The notes: a model not told the origin generated them from the letters alone. A stretch of 64,000 nucleotides of DNA from Allacma fusca (GCA_947179485.1 OX359246.1:36001632-36065631), one strand, 5' to 3'; shown: positions 25,681 to 37,689, counted from the stretch's first letter. Program-made: numbers and translations.

Positions 25681-27070
25681 ATCGTCGGTGAAACTTCCTA
25701 ACCGGCTAAAATAAAAAATGCTTAGAATACAGACCGGCTATTTAGCGCTGTCGCTCAATACTCACAACAGCCATAATTCCCCCATTTCCCTTAACTTGAC
25801 CACACCTTCCGCTCCCCTTACACTAATCCCCACGTACGTACTACCATACGTACTACATCTATACTCTCCATCCCATTATTTCCCCTCCACTTCCCCTCCA
25901 CCTCCAGTCCACTTCCTTTCCCCTCCATTTCCACACCACTTAACCTCCACCTCACATTATATTACACTCCCCGCTACTTACCCTCCGCTTACCCCTCAAT
26001 TACATTCCCCTCCACTTGCCCTTAAATTACATTCCCCTCCACTTCCCGTCCGCTTACCCTTCAATTACATTCCCCTCCACTTTCCCTCCACTCAACCTAC
26101 AATTACATACCCCTCCACTTTCCCTCCACTCAACCTACAATTACATACCCCTCCACTTTCCCTCCACTCAACCTACAATTACATACCCCTCCACTTTCCC
26201 TCCACTCAACCTACAATTACATACCCCTCCACTTTCCCTCCACTCAACCTACAATTACATACCCCTCCACTTTCCCTCCACTCAACCTACAATTACATAC
26301 CCCTCCACTTTCCCTCCACTCAACCTAAGATTACATACCCCTCCACTTTCCCTCCACTTCCCCTTCATTTAAATACTGAGAGGAGAAGTGGAGGGGTTGA
26401 GTATTTAAAGGGGAAGTGGAGGAAAAGTGGTGGGGTTATGTATTTGAAATAGAAGTGGAGGGTAAGTGGAGGGGTTGAGTATTTAAAAGGGAAGTGGAGG
26501 GAAAGTGGATGAAAAGTGGTGGGGTTATGTATTTGAAATGGAGTGGAGGGTAAGTGGAGGGGTTGAGTATTTAAAGGGGAAGTGGAGGAAAAGTGGTGGG
26601 GTTATGTATTTGAAATGGAAGTGGAGGGTAAGTGGAGGGGTTGAGCATTTAAATGGGAAGTGGAGGGAAAGGGGAGGAAAAGTGGTGGGGTTATGTATTT
26701 GAAATGGATGTGGAGGGAAAGTGGAGGAAAAGTGGTGGGGTTATGTATTTGAAAAGGAAGTGGTAAGAAAGTGGAGGGGTTGAGTATTTGAAGGGGAAGT
26801 GGAGGGGTTGAGTATTTGAAGGGGAAGTGGAGGGGAAGAGGAGGCGAAGTGGAGGGTAGTGGAGGGAAGTTAAGGGTAGTGGTTTCGAAGTGGACTGGAA
26901 GTGGAGGGGAATTGTGGGATAGTGGAGTTAAACTCCACTCCACTTACATGATACACTGCAAAGGGGAATTATGGCCGGGTTTCACTTTAGAGTTTCTAGC
27001 GGAAGCGCTATAGCCGGTTTTCATTTTAGGTATTTTAAATTATAGCCGGTTAGGAAGTTTAGCCGACGAT
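25681..27070. mobile_element. foldback-like DNA element with purine/pyrimidine inverted arms
   Basis: The ends are inverted copies: ATCGTCGGTGAAACTTCC on the left against ATCGTCGGCTAAACTTCC read from the right end, both continuing into TAACCGGCTA. Inside, about 25860-26365 is pyrimidine-rich (TCCACTTTCCCTCCA words) and about 26380-26940 is its purine-rich inverse (GTGGAGGGAAAGTGGA words), so one strand can fold on itself over several hundred bases. A 38-bp direct repeat occupies about 26080-26340. No transposase is encoded. A TA or TAT target duplication is possible (GTAT before, ATG after) but not certain. Confidence 0.7.
26080..26340. repeat. 38-bp tandem repeat, about 7 copies
   Basis: The unit runs ACTCAACCTACAATTACATA followed by CCCCTCCACTTTCCCTCC, almost without change between copies. 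Open frames across it are a by-product of the lack of G on this strand. Confidence 0.9.
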
Positions 27071-27879
27071 ATGTTTTGGTTTTCTGTTAATAAAACATAA
27101 CTGATGGTATGTACAGAGTGTGGCAAAACCGTCTGCCCGTTGAGGGGGCACGGATAGAAAATATTCAATAAAAATTGAATCGAAAAAAAAAATCACATTT
27201 GATTAAAACTAAAAATCCATTCAAAGTTCTACCTTTCCCTGAATAATCCGGAGTGGTAATTATTACTACATTGACAGCTGTATTGCCGTATTGAAAATCT
27301 ATCAGGGATGGGACAATTCAAAACAAATCTGGACAAAGGTTTGTTACAAGTTGCAAAATAGATCAATTGAATATTGCCCGACGCTACCAGGCCCAACCTG
27401 TGCCGGGTTAAAGCATCGCGTTGCGATGATTTTTACAATCTAACATTGAGACAACGAAGAACAAACATAAATTCCTATTAAGTTGCATACACCCGTAAGC
27501 GTAAAAGTTTAATAATCCGCCTTTTGTCATTAATATGACAAAATTGGAGCTGAAAAAATGTGTAATTTGTAAACAACGATTCTGAGATCGCATGCCAGAA
27601 AATCATTAATCTAATTGTGCCGTCCAAAATACATTTGTCAAAAAATCGATAAGTACTTATCGATCAATTATATTATTTCGACTTCTTGAAACCACCGAAG
27701 CAAAGGACGTCTCTTTTATATATGTCTCAATGTCATTTGGAATAAGTAATTGTAATGTATTAAATGTAAACATTTTTGAAAAGCCTCAGCAGCAAATGCA
27801 TTTGTTTAATCAGTTTGTAACTTGTGCAAGCATAGTGTTTCGCCTGAATGTGGCATATCTGGCATTGTGACAACGACTG

Positions 27880-28045
27880 AGCTTATACATTTTTTAACCC
27901 TTGTGTTAACAATTTTCAGTTTTTTTATGGTTATGTGACAAGCTATTCCGCATTCATCAGTTCCGGCTACTTTCATTAAAGTCGGTTAATTTTAAACTAT
28001 TTCGCTTCCCTACTTCGCTCCTATAAACTTCAGGAAAAATTCAAA
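27880..28045 (+). promoter_or_regulatory. P6 upstream block
   Basis: TTTTTTATGGTTATGTGACA (about 27922-27941), GTTCCGGCTACTTTCATTAAAG, an initiator-like TCGGTT at 27982-27987 (one change from TCAGTT) and TATAAACTTC from 28022, 24 bases before the start codon. Confidence 0.4.
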
Positions 28046-30061
28046 ATGAAAATGATGCTTGTAAATACAGTTCTTGAAAATCAATTAGAGAGTACAAAAC
28101 GGGCGGAAAAGACTTTCAACGATCTTTGGCCCTATCTGTGTCTTCTACGAATTTCAGCGACGCGTCCAATAAGTCAACAAATCGTGTTAACCGACGATAG
28201 AATTTCCAGACGATTTTTTTACATTAAATGGCTTTCACCAATAACGCTCTTTTCCGCAACTATATCCGTTTTTACAATCTACCTTTTAACAATGATGCTA
28301 CTGCATGGAATATTCGAAGTTTATTGGCCTCAAAATTTGTAAGCTATAGAATCAGTATGATTTGTGTCACCCAGAATACAGATAAAACTTTAAATATAAG
28401 AAACTATTTAAACCACCCTCCCCCCCCCCAAGTATTTCAAAAGTAGATTTTTTAATTATTTTTTATAATTTTAACGCTTTATTCATTAAGTACGTATCTA
28501 TAGATATCAATGTGACGCGTGTTGTTTGACTACAGATACGATTTCAGAGGTGAGATGATGATACCCATTCACGGTAACGCATCGGCAAGTGAAGTACAAA
28601 CATTTTATTATATAACAAACTTCATGCTCCCTACTGTAAGGTTGACTGTCATTATACACCAAATTCTCAATATAGAGGTAATAATAAATCATCTAAATGA
28701 AATCTCTGGACTAGCCAACGATCTTCAAACTTACTGCGCCGCACATGACAGTAACTTCAGTTCGAAAATTCGGAGGAATTCTATCAGAATTGTAGCCCTG
28801 TTTGTTGGAATACCAATTGTGACGGTATTTCCACTAATGGTGTATTCATTTTCGAATGGTCTTGTACTTGCCCCGGTGGTAATGCGAGAAGTCATTATTG
28901 CCCTTGTTCCGCTTCAGCTGTTGGGAATTTATTTTGACGATGCGGATATTTTAATTCAGTGCGATATTGCCTCTGAGTTTTATCGTCAGGTAATCATTTT
29001 CATAATCAATAACTGATATTTTTGATTTTTGTTTATATAATTTATCGGTTCCAGATTGAAATGGTCCTGGTAGATAAGGAAGAGTATTTGAAGGGTAGCC
29101 ATGGGAGCGTTCGTTTGGTGGAGGTTCGGAAATGGCACCAATTTTTACGAAGAATTCGCAGGATCGTTGATCAGATCGGATCAATCACTAAAGTCCCACA
29201 ACTCCTGTCTCTTTTGGAAGTCACTGGGAATTTAACGGTTTTCTGGTACACGGTTTTCAATTTAGTGGCATCGACCAATACACCTCTCCTCGACAATTAT
29301 TCTGTAAAGATATCGATTATTTATGTTGCCATTAGCTTGATTCGGATTCATGTCAAAACTCTGAAGGCTGAACAAGTCACGGCGGCGGTAATTGATTAAT
29401 TTGATAAATTCGAAATCTCCAATACAAAGTTTATACGTGGGCATTTATTTTATACGTAAATATAATTCAGATTTTTGGTAACGATGATGTTTTTAGGAAG
29501 GTCGTGTACACGATGCTTTGTTTACTTTGAATACATTACCTCAAGCTTTTGATGTTCAATTGGAGGTTAAAAATATTGCTCATGATATCTGTCAGATTTG
29601 CCATCTTTTTAGGAAGTATGAAGCTATTTTTATACGTTGTGATTTTGTTGCAGCTCCAAGGAATGAGGAACACAATTAGTACAGCGCCAACACGAATAGC
29701 TTTTGGAAACTACCTTGTCCTACATAAAGGGGTCATTGTCTCGGTAAAATCAAACAAAATTCAATACCTTTATAGAAACCATCAGTTGCATATGATATGT
29801 TCATTTTTAAGGCGCAAAAATAGTTTGATAAATGTGGATTCGTCAGGATATTGTGGTTCCTGTACAGAAAATGTTTTACAAGGATGTCGTTAAAGACAGT
29901 ACAATGTCTGTATTGCGCATTTATTATTTTAAATTAAATTGTACCACAGTATGAATTTATTTTATCTTGTTTTTATTATATTGTCTTTGTTTTTACAGAT
30001 GTTCAACCAGGTGGTAACGTATCTAATTGTTCTATTGCAATTCGACCGCGCGACATCGTAG
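28046..30061 (+). CDS. gustatory-receptor-like 7TM chemoreceptor P6
   Basis: Exons: 28046-28338, 28536-28989, 29055-29387, 29497-29565, 29654-29743, 29999-30061; about 433 residues. Closest to P5 across exons 1-5 (HGIFEVYWPQNL, EVIIALVPLQLLGIYFDDAD, VPQLLSLLEVTGNL). Its last exon, MFNQVVTYLIVLLQFDRATS, instead matches P7 and P8 (MFNQVVTYLIILLQFDRAAS) rather than the ISTQVITY exon of P5. The intron before it and the DNA after the stop also resemble P8, which suggests that gene conversion or unequal crossing-over joined a P5-like body to a P8-like end. No disabling changes. Confidence 0.87.
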
Positions 30062-30534
30062 AACAAGGTGTGTAATTACGTATATACATAAATAATGTTG
30101 ACTAAATGTCTGCTGTTAAAATACAGTAATTGTGAATATAATTAAGAAACAATTAGGGATGCATTTAGACGTCCCTCTCTGTTGCTAGTTGTACTGTCAT
30201 ATTTTAGTATGATAACTTTCAAAGCAATCACAATCAACCTTGCAGAAAAATCGTTTTGGGCATACGAATTGTATAGCATGAAAGTGAAATAAAAGGATTT
30301 TATACTTACATTTAATCGTGAGCTTTGCCATTATTGTATTGTTGAAATTGAGTTTAATATTATGCTAATAATAGTAGTTGTAGCACCTGGCGTAAAGAAA
30401 TTGCTTGGGTATGCTGTTGTCGTGCCAAGTGCTACATACAATGCAAGTAATGCATTACTGAATCAGGTCCAATTAATCTTGAAAAAATGACACCTTTGCT
30501 GCGTTGATTTGAGGAGAGCTTATTCGTTGACTAT

Positions 30535-30740
30535 GTAAATTGGCATGTAGAAACTTTGGACCGGTGAACGAATGGTCTGCTTTCAAGTTTAAAAATCCAC
30601 TGGGTATTTTTAAAAATAATTCAAAAGCCTAATTCACTGTGTTATGAAATATGTACAAGTTTCGCTCGAATTCTGCCAAAATTGGATCAAACCTGGTTTT
30701 TAAGGATCAAATGGGCTCAAACAATTGAAATTGTTTATAA
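30535..30740 (+). pseudogene. transposase-like relic (fragment)
   Basis: With frame shifts, the sequence reads NFGPVNEWSAFKFKNPLG, similar to the FGPL...SAFPFEN...LK block seen in transposase-associated proteins of cut-and-paste elements. The same relic, better preserved, is at 38055-38402. It is broken by stops and has no intact neighbours, so it is a fossil carried along with the duplicated spacer. Confidence 0.4.
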
Positions 30741-31015
30741 TTAGATTACAAATAACGTGCAATCATGTTGACTGCTTTTGTGTACTTTTCCATGGGTCAT
30801 TGATAAAAGTTTGTAGTGCAGCCACATTTGCAGGATCAAAGGATATAGTAATTATTTGTAGAAAAATTAAACGAAAAGATCCCTTTTAAACGCAACATTG
30901 AAGTTCATCTTTAGTTGAAATATACTTACCTGACCTAAAACCTCCAATGATCATAAGAAGAATCCGCACGATGTTTAATTTCATGACGAAGATGGGCTAC
31001 TAAAATTACAGTTGG

Positions 31016-31270
31016 TTGCAGGAGAATATGCTAACTGTCAACACTGTAAAACCTACATATATGCATATTATTTTTAGCAAATCAGCTTGTAACGGTAATA
31101 CTGATTGTGAGCCATATGTCAATAATGAGGAAATCATGAGAGTATGGTTTTTCAATTGTCCAGGCGTCATAATCGATGATAAACTGCCCTTCAAGAAACA
31201 TGTATTGCATATTGCAGAAGGTCTCTAATTGTAAGTGTATGGGAGCGGTTTCAAGAGTTCTGAGCATCAA
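31016..31270 (+). pseudogene. LINE reverse transcriptase relic (fragment)
   Basis: One frame reads PGVIIDDKLPFKKHVLHIAE, and after a stop and a shift CMGAVSRVL. This order matches the end of the reverse transcriptase domain in R1/Jockey/RTE-type LINEs (YLGVxID..L.F..H...A..KA....GALSRI). Only this fragment survives. Diverged copies are at 38690-38885 and 47610-47760. Confidence 0.45.
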
Positions 31271-33156
31271 AATTCATCTTGTAAAAATGTTTATTCTTTT
31301 CTAACAAATGTTTTACAGATTTATTCACAATCCGTTTGGGAAAGTATCATTGGCCCAACAGCTAGTAAACCTTCTGTGAATTCGATTTATTATTTTTCTA
31401 CTCTGATACAGTTAAGATACTTTAAACCCAAGAATGTAGTTGATTCCATAAAAAAATTGATTATCACGACCAAAACAGGAATTCAAATGACACAACCTTG
31501 TGTAATTTCCCCCTTAACTTAAACCCCATGAACAAACACTGCAAACATTAAATGCATTCATGTACATCGAGAAATTATGTATACCTCTAATTGTAAGCGT
31601 TTATTTGTTGATTCGGGTTTGGTCAAAAATCTTATGATAAATGTGGAGCTCCAAAACATAACTTTAAATACGTACCAAGTCCCACATCCCATGTAAAAAT
31701 ATCGTTAATGGTATTTCACGGTTCAAATACATATCTTGCAAGAAAACGTCAAAGATTTTTCAAGCAATTATTTGAATTCATATTCTTACATGCGTCGAAG
31801 CAAAGCAGGTCGCTTGCATGGTTCAATGTTATTTGAATTACGTAATGGTAATGTACATATTAAATATAAATATTTTGGAAATGCGTCAGCTATTAATTTA
31901 GCTTTTGATAGCAGTGTTTTCTTCTAATGTGACACACTTGGTAAAGTGACCTCGACTGAGCGTATATACAGACTGTCGACACTCCCAAGTTACTAGCATT
32001 TTATTTATAATTATATTACACGTTATTGTTACGTTCGTGCAGTTTTCATTAAAATTCAGTTAATTGTGAAAAAAATCCTTTTACCCCCACCACTAGTGTA
32101 AACTTCGGGAGATATTAAAAATGAAAATGATGTTAGTAAATACACTACTTGAAAATAAAGCAGAGGATCCAAAGCGTGAAGAAAAGCCTTCAAACGATCT
32201 TTGGCCCTACCTGTGCCTTTTACGAATTTCTGCAACGCGCCCAATAAGTCAACGAAACGAGACCCTATACATCCCAACGTATGGCCAGCGTGGCCAGAAA
32301 ACGATTTTTTTGAAGTTAAAGATTTAATTTAACAGGAATTTTGGTGACTATAGCTACGAAATTTTTTGTGCTGGAACATAGATATGTTCACTCGGTAGAT
32401 GCCAATTTTGAAATCTGTAGGTCAAACCAATCAGCCAAAAATAAATCATGACTGGGTCAACTTCGGATTGCTTCCTCCATTTCCTATGTTGAGTAAGTGG
32501 CCGTATACTTCCAACAGGGACCCATCACATATTTCAATGGAAATTTCCTTGCAGACTAAGGCATCACGCTTTACCTACACTGTCTTATGCAAGCTGCACG
32601 GAATTATACAAGGCAAAGAGAAACATTGTAAATCTATTGTAGAGCGATGTGACCTTGATGTTGACTTCAGTGACACTGATGTTGACCGCTGTGACCATTA
32701 TTTTGTATATAGTGAACCCATTTTTGACCGGTGAACCCATGATTTTGACTGACCGATACGAACCTTAACCTGTTCGATGTAACCATATATTTGACCGATT
32801 TGAACAATTATTTTAGACTGGAACTACAAACAAAGCAAACGGGAACTAAATTTGGACCGATGTAAGCAAGACATCGGAGGCCAACTACAGTTGGACTTAT
32901 GTAACCAAAAATATGACCGATTGAACTTATAGTCACATTGATCGATAATGTCATTTGAATCGATAAATTAGTAGCACCTGTGGATAATAATCGATGGCTA
33001 TCGGTCCATACTTTTCTCGCATGGGTCGATATTTTGGTCACATCGGTTGAGTGTGGGCACATCGGTCCAGTGTGGTCATATAACAAATTTGTACCAACTC
33101 AATGTATTTTTTTATTTCGAATTACGGTTTCTATATAAATCTGTTACTATTGATAT

Positions 33157-33189
33157 GCCCGGGTAGCACGATACCCGGGCCTTTACTAA
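33157..33189 (+). mobile_element. Helitron-like 3' terminus (candidate)
   Basis: Perfect 9-bp stem GCCCGGGTA / TACCCGGGC with a GCACGA loop (33157-33180), then CTTTACTAA followed by T. A GC-rich hairpin a few bases before a CTRR end inserted before T is the hallmark of Helitron 3' ends. The 5' end could not be identified, so the extent is unknown. Confidence 0.4.
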
Positions 33190-33854
33190 TACAACCAAAA
33201 TCTCCAATCATTAAAAAAAAAGGAATTTCTCACCATACTGGATGGATCTAGCTTCAATCGGATGAATGATCCATCCCGGGTAACATAAAACCCGGCAGGA
33301 CTAACGCCAACCGACCTTTGGGTCTTGGACTATTGTCACCCGCCTTCACTTTTCCAATTTCATGAAATTTCAGGGAAAACAATCAAACGAAACAAATCTG
33401 ATATAACCACGGAAATGAATTCGATGGTTACTGAGGCCGTGGGAAATGCCTCACCCACCGGATTGCTTTGTCTACACACGTAAACCGAAAAGCAATATTT
33501 GTGGGGCCTGTGTAAAGGATGCACTTTGGATTTTACTCGAGCCATTTTTCCATTAATTAGGGTCGATTATATTTTTATTCTGCATATCAATAATGCTATG
33601 AATGAAATTGATTTTCATACGAAATGGAAATTATATCACCCCACGGTATTGAAATTAAATTGGTTCTGCAATTAATAATAACAAACCATTAATTATCATT
33701 ACTAATAACCAGGCATTCACATTTGTGAATTGTCCTTCGCTACGCTCCTATACATTTGGACATTCTGAATCTAAACTAGTAATCCAATTTTGGGGCTGTG
33801 AAAATGCCCTACTTGCCCTGCCCAAAATGCCCAAAATCAGGGCATTTTCAAAAG

Positions 33855-33888
33855 CTGCCCACGTGCCCAAAAATGGGCATGTGGGCAG
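33855..33888. repeat. GC-rich hairpin
   Basis: CTGCCCACGTGCCCA pairs with TGGGCATGTGGGCAG across four A's, 14 of 15 positions matching. It lies in a wider patch of GCCC/GGGC words (33800-33930). Confidence 0.7.
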
Positions 33889-34540
33889 TCATTTTGGGCA
33901 ATTTCAGCTGGGCGGGCAAATACTGCAAGGTATTTTCAATCGACATACCCTGGATGTTATTTGTGTGAGTGTAACAGCAACGGGTTCACAACGGTCAACA
34001 TAGGTCATCACCGCGGTCAATAATTAGTCACAGTGACATATTAGTGGTTCGGTATCCTAATGACTGCAAATTGGGGTAGGTAATGACCTAACACTTATGT
34101 GTTCATGTATGCTAACATGTGAATGGCCCCAGCTTTGGCGCAGTAAATGTGGCCAAGCCGGCCATAGGTTGGGTTCCTGTGTAAGCGATTAAATGTTAGG
34201 AAGTATAGGGTTAATCGACGATAGAAATTCGAGAAAAATCTTTTTCGTCAAATGGCTTTCACCAATAACTCTCTTTTCGGCTACTGTATCCGTGTTTACC
34301 CTCTACCTTTTAGTAATGTTGATGCTAAATGGAGTATTCGAAGTTTACTGGCCTCAACAATTGTAAGATATATTTTTAATTTGATTTACATTACTCACAA
34401 TCCTGTAATATATATTTACAAAAAAATCTCTGTGTAATCTCCGGGCCTTATCTAAGAGAATTCTCTAGACTGACTTCTGCTATCATAATATTTATTTGAA
34501 CTAATATAGTATTTGTATTTAATCCCGTTTTCGTCCACTA

Positions 34541-36033
34541 ACAAAAGATTTTCGGATAGTACACGAGAATTCAAACAAAGCAAAACACATGTTTTAGTAC
34601 TCCTGTTGTACGTTTCGAAACTCATGGAACTCGAGTGCATTTTGCCCCGTTCTCTCAGGACATGTGACCAAAATTTCAAACGATGCGCGTCTTTAAAAAA
34701 ATGCCAGTGTCAAATCCCATAAGGATTTTCAATTTTTAAAAATCGATGAAATTTTGACTAAAATTTTGATTATTTAAACTTAAGTTTTAACATGTACATT
34801 TTTATACCCTTCAACAAAATTCACCAAAAAGTAATCCCTCCATCAAGGCGCATCCGTACGTATGTAGTCAATATGACATATTCACCCATATTTAATCACT
34901 TCGGCACGCGTATTTGTATAAATTAAACTATCAAGTTTTCCCCAACTCGATCCGAATCCGATCTAATCCCTCCAACATGTATATTATTTTTTTTCTCCTA
35001 CATGAATCCTTTATGGGGTTACATTTTAAGAAAATTTGATGATATTTGTTTGGGGGGGCAATTTATGAAGGAGTCTGCTTTAAAAAAATACCCGTTAAGG
35101 TAACTATTGTAGGAATGTAAAATGTATAAGTGAAATAGTGTAGGGTGGCTCAGCGGTAGAGAGTAGTAAAGATAGGTCAAGTTATGTCAATAGCTAAACC
35201 AGGAATGACCTCCCTTAATTTATTGAACAGAATAGATTGTAGTCATTTAGTTAGCTAAGCATCGCGTAGTAAGTATTGGTGAATATCTTTCATAATATTA
35301 TAATTCATTATTTCTAAAACTAGTAATAATTGTTTGACTCAATAATAACAACTATGGTTATTCTAATAATGTCGTAACACTATTTAATGAAACACTTTTA
35401 TATTGCCCATCAGATGCAAAATGGAATGAAAAAAAGTACCAAAATTGTTTCCCCCCGTAAATCCCAATAGGATGGTCAAAAAACCAAAAAGACCCAAAAA
35501 CTATAATAATTTATTATAGCCATACAAATTTTAACATTGAAAGGTGGGCTATCTCAAACATGCTGTCTAACTACCTACTACACTCATGACATGACTTTTT
35601 AGTAGAATACAAATTTTGGATTTCATAAAAAGAAACCCATGGACATTTTTGAAATTCTGGGAATTTTTTGACTACCAGCAGACGCAAACATGCACTTATA
35701 AAAAGTCTAAACTCAAGAGAAGCATAAAGACTACAATGTAAGATGTTAAAAAACTGCTTATTTCTATCTACCGGCAGTCAAATCGTGGAAAATCCCAAAC
35801 GGGTATTTTATATACGTATCTATGCCAGGCGTTGTGCACATTTTACCCTCCGAAGTATGACTTATGGATTGTATGCGTACATTTTCAAAGTTTGGTGACG
35901 TGTCCTAAGAGAACGGGGCAAAAAATGCACTCGAGTTACATGAGTTTCGAAACATACAGATACAACAGGAGTACTAAAACTTGTGCTATGATTTGTTTGA
36001 ATCCACGTGTACTATCCGAAAATCTTACCTTGT
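34541..36033. mobile_element. long-TIR element in intron 1 of P7
   Basis: The first ~140 bases are the imperfect inverse of the last ~140: ACAAAAGATTTTCGGATAGT at the left, and AAGATTTTCGGATAGTACAC read from the right end. P9, which lacks the element, has the uninterrupted intron sequence CACTAAGTACAATG, so the insertion point is exact to a few bases and a TA target duplication is likely. No open frame codes for a transposase. The related copy in intron 1 of P8 (41276-42528) shows it was present before P7 and P8 duplicated. Confidence 0.75.
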
Positions 36034-37645
36034 AAGTACAAGGTGCATGTGTTTCCATCCTGTTAATTATATCATTCAATAAATACTACATGATTTCACA
36101 CGCTCGTTCTTTTTAACTATAATGCCTTTTCCGTATTTGAATGAACACATTGGTAATGTGAAAGTGTTTTTTCTGCAGATACGCTCTCAAAGATCATTTG
36201 ATAACGCCCATTCATGGCAACGCTTCCGCGAATGAAGTACAGCAGTTGTATATGATACGCAATTTCATGATACCGACGTTAAGGCTGATTGTCATAGTAC
36301 ACCAAATTCTCAATATAGAGGCAACAGTTAATCATCTAAACACAATCTCTGGATTTGCTGACGATCTTCAAGCTTACTGTGTCGGACGGTGTAGCAATTT
36401 CAGTTCAAAAATTCGAAGAAATTCAATCATAATTGGGGCACTGTTTATTGTAATACCACTTGTGATAGTACTTCCAGCAATTTCGGTTTCATTTTCAGAA
36501 AATGTAGTACTTGCACCCGTGGTAATACGAGAAGTCGCTACTGTACTACTTAAACTTCAATTGGTGTTTATTTACGTTATGCTGATATTACAATTCAGTG
36601 TGACATTGTCTGCGAGTTTTACCGTCAGGTAATAATAAACTCAATACGCAAACAACGCTTTACATCATAAACATTTATCTTATATTTACGAAGCAATATA
36701 TCTGTTCCAGATGGAAATGGCATTGATAGATACGCAAGAATATTTGAGGGGTAACCACGGTAGTGTTCTTTTGGTGGAGGTTCGGAAATGGCACCAATTT
36801 TTACTCAGGAATCGTAAGATCGTTGGCCAGATTGGGACGATCACTACAGTCCCACAACTCCTGTCGCTTGTGGAAGTCACTATGAATTTAACAGTGTTCT
36901 GGTACTCCCTTTTCACTTTAGTGGCATCGACCAACACACCGATCCTCGGAAATTACCCTCTAAAGATGTGCATGAGTTATGTGGTCACTAGACATGTCAA
37001 AACTCGGAAGGCTGAAAACGTAACGACGGCGGTAATAACCATGTAGATTTATAATTTTCAAAAGAAAGACTATACATGCATTTATATCACAATATATAAA
37101 TATAAATAGGAGTAAATTATGATGATGAAGATGATATTTTAGGAAAGTCGAGTACATGATGCTTTGTTTGCCTTAAATGAATTCCCCCACTTACTATGTA
37201 CTTATTATTTTACATTAAATTTTACAACTATATGAATTTTTATTGTCTTTGCTTTTACAGATGTTCAACCAGGTGGTAACGTATCTAATTATTCTACTGC
37301 AATTCGACCGCGCGGCATCGTAGACCAAGGTATGTATGTACATATATACATATTGACTGTATATACTATTGTCTGCTGTTAAAATATAGCAATTGTGAAT
37401 ATAATTACGAAACAATTAGGCCTGAATTTAGACGTCTCTCTCTGTTGCTAGTTGTACTGTCATATTTTAGTACAATAACTTTCAAAGCAGAAAAGCAATC
37501 ACAATCAATCTTGCAGGAAAATTGTTTTCGGCATACGAATTGCGTGAATGCTGTGAAATGTGAATTGTGTTCTCTTGAAAAATGGACACTAAAATGATTG
37601 CCAACACATGTATGTATATAGTATTTGCATGTATGCATATATTTC

Positions 37646-37689
<44 letters not shown>

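Larger units (their letters stand above)
25123..28045. other. intergenic, mostly a foldback-type repeat
   Basis: Holds the repeat element at 25681-27070. A piece near 25135-25180 (ATCATCGCTACGC...TTTGAGGCTTCGCG) recurs at 55943-55976, so it is a dispersed repeat fragment. The last ~450 bases match the upstream segment of P5. No gene is supported. Confidence 0.6.
30062..32120. other. intergenic, duplicated spacer with transposon relics
   Basis: About 2 kb that recurs, diverged, after P7 (about 37330-40830) and after P8 (about 44220-48590). It carries decayed transposase-like (30535-30700) and LINE-type reverse transcriptase-like (31016-31260) fragments listed separately, and ends in the P7 upstream block: initiator-like TCAGTT at 32056-32061 and a GTAAACTTC element (about 32098) in place of TATAAACTTC. 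Confidence 0.6.
32262..34211. mobile_element. DNA element inserted in exon 1 of P7
   Basis: The uninterrupted P8 sequence CGAAACGAGTTAATCGACG is split after CGAAACGAG. The insert starts ACCCTATACATCCCAAC and ends GTTAGGAAGTATAGGGT; the inverse of the end, ACCCTATACTTCCTAAC, matches the start at 15 of 17 bases, so these are terminal inverted repeats. No clear target duplication is left. No transposase frame is visible. Inside are a Helitron-like 3' end (33157-33189), a strong hairpin (33855-33888) and AT-rich repeats with GTTGACCG-like words (32640-33090). Non-autonomous, possibly composite. Confidence 0.75.
32121..37323 (+). pseudogene. gustatory-receptor-like P7, pseudogene
   Basis: Exon remains: 32121-32261 plus 34212-34362 (exon 1 split by an insertion), 36179-36628, 36711-37031, 37143-37189 (exon 4, truncated) and 37261-37323. 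Lesions relative to P8 are: (1) about 1.95 kb inserted after QRNE in exon 1; (2) loss of four bases (GACG) near 36578 inside the DDAD motif, shifting the frame; (3) loss of four codons in helix 6 of exon 3 (VVTRHVKT against VVISLIRLHVKT); (4) a deletion at 37189 joining mid-exon 4 to the intron before exon 6, removing exon 5. The last exon still reads VVTYLIILLQFDRAAS. Splice sites of the remaining exons are intact, so decay looks recent. P8 is its intact sister. Confidence 0.88.

Noticed and set aside
25718-26452. Open frame of 244 codons rich in Pro, Leu, Tyr, Thr
   Set aside because: It runs across the pyrimidine-rich tandem repeat of the foldback element; the frame is open only because the strand lacks G, and other frames are open too.
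32399-32734. Open frame of 111 codons within the P7 insertion
   Set aside because: Starts and ends without transposase-like motifs and overlaps GTTGACC-type repeats; not supportable as a gene.
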